Source of the DNA: Microbacterium sp.
Lineage (GTDB): Bacteria; Actinomycetota; Actinomycetes; Actinomycetales; Microbacteriaceae
Assembly: GCA_031286555.1 (NCBI GenBank)
Contig: JAITUD010000039.1
Coordinates: 1-8,096 of the forward strand
Reading direction: 5' to 3'
Length of the DNA: 8,096 bases
In this document: one piece after another, positions 1 to 6,803 of the stretch
Layout of the letters: each line of letters begins with the position of its first letter
How positions within the stretch are numbered: the first letter of the stretch is position 1
Notes under the pieces: generated by a model
The model's input: only the letters and a program-made list of their open reading frames with translations
What the model was told of the DNA's origin: nothing
The model's database searches: none
Made by a program: the position numbers and the translations under genes

Positions 1-453
1 CCGGGTGCCGGACGCCCCTCGAAGCTCTACCGGCGGGCGGCCGGAACCGTCGCGGTCTCACTGCCGGAGCGCCGATACGACCTCGTCGGGCACCTCCTCG
101 CCGGGGCCATCGAGCGCACGGCCGACGGCACGGCCCTGCCGGTCGCGCTCGACGCCGTCGCAAAGGAGGAGGGGCGGATGCTGGGCGAGTCGGCGCCCGC
201 CGCAGAAGGCGACGAGCTCGATCGCACCGCAGCGGCTCTGGCCACGCAGGGATACGAGCCGCGCCTCACGGATGACGGCATGGTCCTCGCGAACTGCCCC
301 TTCGACTCGCTCGCGCGCGAGCACACCGGACTCGTCTGCGGCATGAACCACGCCTATGTGGAGGGCGTCGTCGACGGGCTCGGCTGCGACCACGTGTGCG
401 CACACCTCGATCCCGCCGAGGGCCGCTGCTGCGTGACGGTGACGCGCGCGTAG
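1..453 (+). CDS. COG2345/SufR-like transcriptional regulator, C-terminal part (5' truncated)
   Basis: The open frame runs from base 1 without a start, so about 150 C-terminal residues are visible and the N-terminal winged helix lies outside. The first visible residues, GRPSKLYR, match the end of the wing in ArsR-like regulators of the COG2345 type. The rest is the ligand or cofactor domain. Visible cysteines are at positions 99 (NCPF), 113 (LVCGMNHAY), 129, 133 and 143/144 (LDPAEGRCCV). This Cys-rich NCPF...CGMN...LDPxxGxCCV arrangement is typical of the family. In SufR, related cysteines bind an iron-sulfur cluster and the protein represses the suf operon. Whether this one binds a cluster or controls suf genes cannot be told, because its upstream neighbours are missing. 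It could equally be an uncharacterised paralogue. The stop is TAG at 451-453, 23 bases before the next gene. Confidence 0.8.
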   Translation, partial: PGAGRPSKLYRRAAGTVAVSLPERRYDLVGHLLAGAIERTADGTALPVALDAVAKEEGRMLGESAPAAEGDELDRTAAALATQGYEPRLTDDGMVLANCPFDSLAREHTGLVCGMNHAYVEGVVDGLGCDHVCAHLDPAEGRCCVTVTRA

Positions 454-464
454 CGGTCTGACGG

Positions 465-470
465 TAGCGT
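465..470 (+). promoter_or_regulatory. Candidate -10 element (TAGCGT) of a leaderless promoter
   Basis: TAGCGT fits the actinobacterial -10 pattern TANNNT and ends exactly six bases before the GTG at 477. Transcription would then start at or next to the start codon. No Shine-Dalgarno sequence precedes that GTG, which agrees with a leaderless mRNA. No convincing -35 is visible. The same spacing occurs at three other genes in the window. Confidence 0.5.
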
Positions 471-476
471 GAGTGC

Positions 477-1205
477 GTGGCGAAGAAGAGCGGGCGCCCC
501 GCGCCGGGCAAGAGGTCGAGTGGCGGCCGCGCCAGGCCGGCGGTGAAGAAGGCCGCGCCTGCGAAGCGTCCGCAGCCCAAGAAGAAGGTCGCACCCGCCG
601 AGGTCGTCGACGAGACCCCGCGCACGTTCCGTCTCGGCGCGATCCCGGGTGCGACACCGGGCAAGTGGATCGACGCCTGGAAGAACCGGCTGCCGCACGT
701 CACCCTCGAACTGGTGCCGATCGAGGTCGCCGAGGAGCGCGACGCCCTGGTCGACCTCGACGCCGCCCTGGTGCGTCTGCCGATCGACCGGCCGGACGAC
801 CTGCATGTCATCCGGCTCTACGACGAGCTGCCTGTCGTCGTGGCATCCGCCGAATCGCACCTCATGGCAGCCGAGACCCTCACCGCCGCGGATCTCGACG
901 GCGAGGTGCTGGTCACTCCGCTCGACGACGTGCTCGGTCCGCTGGATCTGCCGACCGTCGCCCCGCGATTCGCCCCGGTTCCCACGACCGCGGATGCCGT
1001 CGCGACGGTCGCGACCGGAACCGGCATCGTCTTGGTGCCGATGTCGCTGGCGCGCCTGCATCACCGCAAGGATGTCGAGTACCGGGTGCTCGAGGGCGGC
1101 CCGACCTCGACGGTCGCGCTGGCCTGGCCGCGCGAGCGCACCACCTCCGATGTGGAGGCCTTCGTCGGCATCGTGCGCGGCCGCACGGCGAACTCGTCGC
1201 GCTGA
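477..1205 (+). CDS. LysR-type substrate-binding domain protein without HTH
   Basis: The protein has 242 residues. Residues 1-45 are a low-complexity tail rich in Lys, Arg, Pro, Ala and Gly (MAKKSGRPAPGKRSSGG, then repeated KKAAPAKRPQPKKK). From about residue 51 (FRLGAIPGATPGKW) to 232 it reads as a LysR effector-binding domain (type 2 periplasmic-binding fold). Typical features are the opening xRxGAIPG strand, the hinge around DELPVVVASAESHL (116-129) and ADLDGEVLVTPLDD, and the late segment TGTGIVLVPMSLARL. The normal N-terminal winged HTH of about 60 residues is absent. Upstream sequence in this frame does not encode one, because the preceding gene ends 23 bases away. The basic tail may bind nucleic acid non-specifically, or the protein may act through a partner; both are inference. 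GTG at 477 is chosen because the alternative GTGs at 469 and 473 are out of frame and a -10-like hexamer sits at the leaderless distance. Confidence 0.82.
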   Translation: MAKKSGRPAPGKRSSGGRARPAVKKAAPAKRPQPKKKVAPAEVVDETPRTFRLGAIPGATPGKWIDAWKNRLPHVTLELVPIEVAEERDALVDLDAALVRLPIDRPDDLHVIRLYDELPVVVASAESHLMAAETLTAADLDGEVLVTPLDDVLGPLDLPTVAPRFAPVPTTADAVATVATGTGIVLVPMSLARLHHRKDVEYRVLEGGPTSTVALAWPRERTTSDVEAFVGIVRGRTANSSR

Positions 1206-1212
1206 CGCGCCA

Positions 1213-1230
1213 CGCTGTCAGCTGAGAGCG
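1213..1230 (+). terminator. Short near-palindromic hairpin after the LysR-domain gene
   Basis: CGCTGTCAGCTGAGAGCG can fold with CGCT/AGCG and TC/GA pairing, one G-G mismatch and an AGCT loop, followed by TTTCG. It lies 8 bases after the stop at 1203-1205. The stem is short and the T-run only three bases long, so this is at best a weak terminator. It may act together with the adjacent interspersed repeat. Confidence 0.3.
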
Positions 1231-1262
1231 TTTCGTCTCGCTCCGCTCGCTCAACGACCGGG
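1229..1262. repeat. Interspersed repeat copy A at a convergent junction
   Basis: The core at 1232-1253 reads TTCGTCTCGCT followed by CCGCTCGCTCA. It matches the reverse complement of 5067-5088 at 21 of 22 positions and is related to 5009-5036. On the minus strand the element reads GGTCGTTGAGCGAGCGG and continues to GAGACGAAACG. I recall this type of sequence as common between genes in Microbacteriaceae genomes (from memory, not searched). Here it lies between convergent genes and overlaps the end of the minus-strand thioredoxin-fold gene, whose last codons GGT CGT TGA belong to the element. Confidence 0.7.
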
Positions 1263-1562
1263 GAGCTGGCGCAGCGCCGCGGTGATCTGATCCGCTGTCG
1301 GGGCCCCGCGCAGCCCGGCATCCGTCGGGTAGACCCGGCAGGCGAGCCGGCCGGTGCGGCCATCGGACGGGAACAGGTCCTCGCCGTCGACGAGGATCGT
1401 CGGCGAACCGGCGAACGCTGCGGCCGCGGCATCCTCCGGCGTGCGCAGCAGCCGCGTCGCGACGGGCGCGTCGAGACCGAGGGATGCCACGGCCTCACGC
1501 ACTCCCGCCACGGCGATGTCCGTCGACGGGCATCCGTCGATGTGCAGCACCTCGATGTTCAT
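1251..1562 (-). CDS. Small thioredoxin-fold protein with a single active-site Cys
   Basis: This is a 103-residue protein beginning MNIEVLHIDGCPSTD. The first strand followed by GCPST (Cys11), a helix, then the SPTILVDG strand with a predicted cis-Pro at 54, outlines a compact thioredoxin fold. The usual CxxC is reduced to CPST, so only one thiol sits at the active site; a second Cys is at 75 (RLACRVY). Similar actinobacterial proteins are variously labelled thioredoxin-family, DF-family (seleno)protein or alkylmercury lyase-like, but no mercury-resistance gene is nearby. A thiol-redox or metal/thiol-sensing role is inferred. The frame is open to an ATG at 1589. I prefer ATG 1562 because the fold starts there, the extra nine residues are uncharacteristic, and GGGGGAG precedes it. 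The stop codon lies within an interspersed repeat. Confidence 0.75.
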   Translation of the reverse strand: MNIEVLHIDGCPSTDIAVAGVREAVASLGLDAPVATRLLRTPEDAAAAAFAGSPTILVDGEDLFPSDGRTGRLACRVYPTDAGLRGAPTADQITAALRQLPGR

Positions 1563-1578
1563 ACAGACATTCTCCCCC
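1563..1578 (-). promoter_or_regulatory. Start-deciding region of the thioredoxin-fold gene: purine-rich RBS or -10-like hexamer
   Basis: Reading the minus strand, GGGGGAG (1578-1572) lies nine bases before ATG 1562 and could serve as a Shine-Dalgarno. Overlapping it, GAGAAT (1574-1569) ends exactly six bases before the ATG, the distance seen at the leaderless genes here. The hexamer lacks the first T of TANNNT, so a leadered start is at least as likely. Both readings support ATG 1562 over ATG 1589. Confidence 0.45.
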
Positions 1579-1616
1579 GCCTCGTCCACCCGCGTTGCGC
1601 TCCCACGAGCGCAGCA

Positions 1617-1648
1617 GAACGGCCCGCCGCGTGAGCGACGGGCCGTTC
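1617..1648 (-). terminator. Strong 14-bp hairpin downstream of the Clp ATPase gene
   Basis: On the minus strand GAACGGCCCG pairs perfectly with CGGGCCGTTC. The stem extends inward by TCGC/GCGG (one G-U wobble), closing on a TCAC tetraloop, for 14 bp in 32 bases. It starts 7 bases after the Clp stop codon (1656-1658). No long T-run follows, which is common for actinobacterial terminators. It also separates the Clp transcript from the co-directional thioredoxin-fold gene. Confidence 0.75.
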
Positions 1649-1655
1649 CATGGGG

Positions 1656-4184
<2,529 letters not shown>

Positions 4185-4189
4185 CGTGT

Positions 4190-4195
4190 CCTCCT
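4190..4195 (-). promoter_or_regulatory. Shine-Dalgarno AGGAGG of the Clp gene
   Basis: On the minus strand the sequence is AGGAGGACACG-ATG, a full-consensus AGGAGG five bases before ATG 4184. It fixes the start codon and marks this as a leadered mRNA, unlike several neighbours that look leaderless. Confidence 0.85.
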
Positions 4196-4203
4196 AAGTC
4201 TGA

Positions 4204-4232
4204 TGAAGTTGAGTGCACTTCTATCAACTTCA
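4204..4232 (-). promoter_or_regulatory. Perfect 9-bp inverted repeat resembling an HspR (HAIR) operator
   Basis: TGAAGTTGA and TCAACTTCA form a perfect inverted repeat with an 11-base spacer, 20 bases before the Clp start codon. Read on the minus strand, its inner part is GTTGATA-N7-ACTCAAC. The HAIR consensus bound by the HspR repressor is CTTGAGT-N7-ACTCAAG, so the right half matches 6 of 7, the left half 4 of 7, and the 7-base spacing is exact. HspR is known to repress clpB, dnaK and lon in Streptomyces, so heat-stress control of this Clp gene is plausible. It could instead be the site of another dimeric repressor. The local A/T-richness against the high-GC background supports a promoter region. 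Confidence 0.6.
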
Positions 4233-4269
4233 ACAACGGGCGGATGCCGGTATTCCCGCATGCCGCAAC

Positions 4270-4275
4270 TAAACT
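4270..4275 (+). promoter_or_regulatory. Candidate -10 element (TAAACT) of a leaderless promoter
   Basis: TAAACT matches TANNNT and ends exactly six bases before GTG 4282. No Shine-Dalgarno is present in CGGCTC just before the start. The glutamine amidotransferase-like gene is therefore probably translated from a leaderless mRNA. No clear -35 is seen. Confidence 0.6.
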
Positions 4276-4281
4276 CGGCTC

Positions 4282-4998
4282 GTGACCTCACTCCTCTACG
4301 TCTGCGTGCGTCCGGAGCAGGGCGCGGCGGCTGCCGAGCACCTGTCGTTCCGGCGCGGGCTCGGCGTGGAGACCCTGGACCGGCATGACCTGATCGGGCA
4401 TCCGCTGGACGGGGTCGACTGGCGGGCGTACGACGGCATCGTCATCGGCGGATCGCCGTTCAACGTCGGCGATGAGGAGAAGTCGTCCGAACAGCTGCGT
4501 GTCGAAGCCGATCTCGAGGAGATCGCCCGTGCCGCGATCGACGGCGGCCCCGCGGCGATGTTCACCTGCTACGGCATCGGCGTCGTCACCCGGATGCTCG
4601 GCGGGACGGTCGGCACCGCGACGCCGGAGTTCACCCGCGAGACGAGCATCCGCATCACCACCGCGGGTGAGCAGGACCCGATCTTCGGGCCCAGCGCACC
4701 GCAGATGGACGTGCTCACCGCCCACAAGGAGGGCTCTGCCGAGCCGCCGCCCGGAGCGGTGCTGCTCGCGACCAACGACGACTGCCCGGTGCAGGCGTAC
4801 CGCGTCGGCGACCGGCTGTACGCCACGCAGTTCCACCCCGAGCCGACGCCGCAGGACTTCGCGCACCGGATGGACTTCTACCGCAGCACCGGGTACTTCG
4901 ACCCGGCGGAGTTCGACCGCGTGGAGGCCGAGATCCTCGCCACCGCGCCCACCGGCACCGACCTGCTGCGCCGGTTCGCGGAGCTCGTCGGGCGCTGA
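4282..4998 (+). CDS. Class I glutamine amidotransferase-like protein
   Basis: The 238-residue protein has a stand-alone class I GATase fold, as in GMP-synthase-like amidotransferases. The parts visible are the DGIVIGGSPFNVGD loop (51-64), the nucleophile elbow FTCYGIGVV with Cys96, a conserved TAHKE (His148), and the catalytic TQFHPEPT with His185 and Glu187. A complete Cys-His-Glu triad means it should be able to release ammonia from glutamine or hydrolyse a gamma-glutamyl bond. No synthetase domain or partner is encoded next to it, so the acceptor substrate is unknown. The last 45 residues (YFDPAEFDRVEAEILATAPTG onward) form a helical tail. The GTG start at 4282 is supported by the leaderless-spaced -10. 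The gene is divergent from the Clp ATPase across 97 bases that include the HAIR-like palindrome, so the two may share regulation. Confidence 0.88.
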   Translation: MTSLLYVCVRPEQGAAAAEHLSFRRGLGVETLDRHDLIGHPLDGVDWRAYDGIVIGGSPFNVGDEEKSSEQLRVEADLEEIARAAIDGGPAAMFTCYGIGVVTRMLGGTVGTATPEFTRETSIRITTAGEQDPIFGPSAPQMDVLTAHKEGSAEPPPGAVLLATNDDCPVQAYRVGDRLYATQFHPEPTPQDFAHRMDFYRSTGYFDPAEFDRVEAEILATAPTGTDLLRRFAELVGR

Positions 4999-5006
4999 GA
5001 CGACGC

Positions 5007-5090
5007 CCTTCGTCTCGCTCGTTCCTCGCTCGCTCAGGACCCGGTGTCGTTCGAGCACCCGGCTCCTGAGCGAGCGAAGCGAGACGAAGG
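5007..5090. terminator. Inverted pair of interspersed repeats (copies B and C), probable bidirectional terminator
   Basis: The left arm (5007-5044) begins CCTTCGTCTCGCTCG and ends CGCTCGCTCAGGACCCGG. The right arm (5058-5090) is CCCGGCTCCTGAGCGAGCG and continues to GAGACGAAGG. The arms pair over about 30 bases, except that the left arm carries six extra bases in its middle (CGTTCCTCGCT where the right arm has TCGCT). The unit fills the space between the convergent stops at 4998 and 5095. It would form a large hairpin in RNA from either strand. The right arm is nearly identical to the repeat at 1232-1253. Confidence 0.7.
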
Positions 5091-5094
5091 ACGT

Positions 5095-5541
5095 TCAGCG
5101 TCCCGGGTACCGCAGCCCGATCTGCTCATCCAGGTACGTCTCCAGCGGCATGATCCCGCCGGCACTCCACCGGACCATCGGCACTCCGTCGACGGTCAGC
5201 AGCGGTCCGGATTCCACTGCTTCGGCATCCAGCTCCGTCCAGCCGATGTGCACCACTTCCCCCTCGCCGAACCCACCGCGGCGGGCCTGCGCGCGGCGAT
5301 CGGCGCGTGCTCTGGCCGACTCCGCAGCGTAACCGCGGCGCACCTCCTCGGCCGCCCGCAGCACCTCACCGGTCGCGAGTACGCCGTCGCGGGTGAGCAG
5401 GAGCACGCCGAGATGCCAGGCCTCCCCCGCCCGCACGATGCGCGCACCGCGCCACCGCGACGTCTTCTCGACGCCCAGGCCCTGCATCGGAGCATCCGTC
5501 AGCCGTGCCCGAGCCGCGGTCAGCAGGGCGGCGGTCGTCAC
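5095..5541 (-). CDS. Conserved-looking hypothetical protein coupled to the antiporter
   Basis: I do not recognise a family with confidence. The 148-residue soluble protein has no signal peptide or membrane segment. It has an N-terminal helix (MTTAALLTAARARLTD), a beta-rich part (SRWRGARIVRAGEAWHLGVLLLTRDGVLATGEVLRA, about 28-63), a charged Arg/Ala-rich helix (about 64-90), and a C-terminal part with EVVHIGWTELDAEAV and VDGVPMVRWSAGGIMPLETYLDE. The ordered alternation and normal codon use argue that it is a real gene. Its GTG start overlaps the stop of the upstream antiporter gene (GTGA, 4 bases) and no strong Shine-Dalgarno is seen, so translation is probably coupled. I recall similar small actinobacterial proteins labelled glutaminase, but no glutaminase motif is visible. 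Its function may relate to the antiporter, though that is only suggested by the overlap. Confidence 0.75.
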   Translation of the reverse strand: MTTAALLTAARARLTDAPMQGLGVEKTSRWRGARIVRAGEAWHLGVLLLTRDGVLATGEVLRAAEEVRRGYAAESARARADRRAQARRGGFGEGEVVHIGWTELDAEAVESGPLLTVDGVPMVRWSAGGIMPLETYLDEQIGLRYPGR

Positions 5542-6734
5542 AACTCGGCCCCCAGCGGCGCGCCCTGCACGGCCGAGCGCTCACCGCGGATCGTCATGCC
5601 GATCAGTGGGTACAGCAGCACCGACAGCATGCCGGCGCCGACCAGCGCGGCGGCGATGTCGGAGGCGAGCATCCCCTGGTCCACGCCGATGCCGGTGACG
5701 GCGACGATGATCGGCAGTCCGGTCGCCGCGAGCAGGCCCAGCGCGGTGCGGTCCCGGCCGCTCATCCCCTTGGCGGAGAACTGTGCGGACAGGCCGCGGA
5801 TCACCAGCAGCGCGATCAGCAGGATCGGCACGAGCGCCATCGCGAGCGGCGAGGCCAGCAGCGCCGCAAGATCGAAGGTCACGCCGGTGTAGATGAAGAA
5901 GATCGGCACCAGGAAGCCGAAGGCGATGCCCTCGAGCTTGCTCTCCATCTCCTCGGCATCCTTCTTGGACGCGCTCGACATGACGATCCGCCAGACGGCG
6001 CCGGCGACGAAGGCGCCGAGCAGCATGTCCAGGTCGAGCCAGAGGCTGAGCGCCACGAGCGCCGCGACAAGCAGCAGCACGAAGCGGATGCCGAACTGCG
6101 CCGACGTGTGCAGCGTCGCGTTGACGAAGGCGTGCAGCTTGCCGTGCGGGATGCGGCGGGCCGCATAGACCGAGAGCAGCGCGACAGCGACGAAGATCAG
6201 CAGGATGACGGTGGCCAGCGGCGCGGCCCGCACGCTGAGGAAGATCGAGATCGCGATCAGCGTCAGGAACTCGCCGACCGTGCCGATCGCGGTGACGGCC
6301 TTGCCGAACGGACTGCCCAGCTCACCGGCATCCCGCAGGATCGGCATCAGGGTGCCGAGCGCGGTCGAGCTGAGCGCGATGGCGACGACGATCATGCCGT
6401 CGCCGGGCGCGATCAGGAATCCGACCCCGACGCCGAGCACGATGCTCACCAGCCAGCCCAGCGAGGCACGGCCGAGCGACTTGCGGCCGATGCCTGCGAA
6501 GTCGATCTCGCTGCCGGCGAGGAAGAACAGCATCGCGAGACCGAACTCGCTGAGGCCGTGCAGGATCTCGGTCGGGTGCACCCAGCCCAGCAGCGCCGGC
6601 CCGACGAGGATGCCGAGCACGAGCTCGAACACCACCACGGGGATGCGGAGCACCGGCCCGATCAGGCGGGCGAGGACCGGTGCGACGACGGCCAGCAGCG
6701 GGATCAGGACCAGCCCGAGGATGCTCTCTTCCAC
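5538..6734 (-). CDS. CPA2-family cation:proton antiporter, membrane domain only
   Basis: The 398-residue integral membrane protein has about 11-13 hydrophobic segments. Family features include VFELVLGILVGPALLGW (35-51), the re-entrant/helix pair around FLAGSEIDFAGIGRKSLG (71-88), ALSSTALGTLMPILRDAGELG (120-140), LDLDMLLGAFVAGAVWR (233-249) and GFLVPIFFIYTGVTFDL (273-289). It should exchange Na+ or K+ for protons across the cell membrane. It stops after the transport domain and lacks the C-terminal RCK/TrkA_N domain of KefB/KefC. The position that carries DD or ND in many CPA2 transporters appears to be Gly-Glu (GTVGEF, Glu155), so ion coupling may differ. The frame is open to ATG 6764. I prefer GTG 6734 because it gives MEESILGLVLIPLLAVVAP directly, drops a polar MTLRGHYAGR prefix, and has TACGCT at the leaderless distance. 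It heads a two-gene operon. Confidence 0.88.
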   Translation of the reverse strand: MEESILGLVLIPLLAVVAPVLARLIGPVLRIPVVVFELVLGILVGPALLGWVHPTEILHGLSEFGLAMLFFLAGSEIDFAGIGRKSLGRASLGWLVSIVLGVGVGFLIAPGDGMIVVAIALSSTALGTLMPILRDAGELGSPFGKAVTAIGTVGEFLTLIAISIFLSVRAAPLATVILLIFVAVALLSVYAARRIPHGKLHAFVNATLHTSAQFGIRFVLLLVAALVALSLWLDLDMLLGAFVAGAVWRIVMSSASKKDAEEMESKLEGIAFGFLVPIFFIYTGVTFDLAALLASPLAMALVPILLIALLVIRGLSAQFSAKGMSGRDRTALGLLAATGLPIIVAVTGIGVDQGMLASDIAAALVGAGMLSVLLYPLIGMTIRGERSAVQGAPLGAEL

Positions 6735-6740
6735 TCGCCC

Positions 6741-6746
6741 AGCGTA
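6741..6746 (-). promoter_or_regulatory. Candidate -10 element (TACGCT) of the antiporter promoter, leaderless
   Basis: On the minus strand TACGCT fits TANNNT and is followed by exactly six bases (GGGCGA) and then GTG 6734. It lies inside the longer reading frame that begins at ATG 6764. If it is the real promoter, translation from 6764 is impossible on that transcript. No clear -35 is seen. Confidence 0.5.
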
Positions 6747-6791
6747 GTGGCCGCGCAGCGTCATGATTCGGTGGTCGAGACGCAGGAGCGG

Positions 6792-6797
6792 CAGAAT
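6792..6797 (+). promoter_or_regulatory. Candidate -10 element (CAGAAT) of the purU promoter, leaderless
   Basis: CAGAAT matches TATAAT at four of six positions and ends six bases before ATG 6804, repeating the spacing of the other leaderless candidates. An AGGAG at 6784-6788 is 15 bases from the ATG, too far for a normal Shine-Dalgarno. It lies in the 69-base divergent region shared with the antiporter. Confidence 0.45.
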
Positions 6798-6803
6798 CTA
6801 TGC

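Noticed and set aside
354..1064. Long minus-strand open frames opposite the LysR-domain gene
   Set aside because: The translations are Arg/Gly-rich with no recognisable fold, and the plus-strand protein is well supported.
473..1225. Overlapping 250-codon plus-strand frame starting at GTG 473
   Set aside because: It is an Arg/Gly-rich out-of-frame shadow of the LysR-domain gene with no motif.
1520..1540. Selenocysteine site in the thioredoxin-fold protein
   Set aside because: The active-site codon encodes Cys (GCPST) and no in-frame TGA is present, so there is no reason to propose recoding.
1563..1589. Nine-residue N-terminal extension of the thioredoxin-fold protein (ATG 1589)
   Set aside because: MDEAGENVC precedes the normal first strand. 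It would place the purine-rich ribosome-binding region inside the coding sequence.
5007..5090. CRISPR array or transposon ends
   Set aside because: There are only two inverted copies with no regular spacers, no target duplication and no transposase. They fit an intergenic repeat/terminator better.
5505..6803. Upstream in-frame extension of purU to a start at 5505
   Set aside because: The extra 433 residues are antisense to the antiporter gene and consist of Asp/Arg/Gln/His-rich low-complexity sequence. The ACT domain begins just after ATG 6804.
6735..6803. Riboswitch or leader RNA before purU
   Set aside because: Only 69 bases separate the divergent starts, there is no conserved-looking stem structure, and the -10 spacing suggests a leaderless mRNA.
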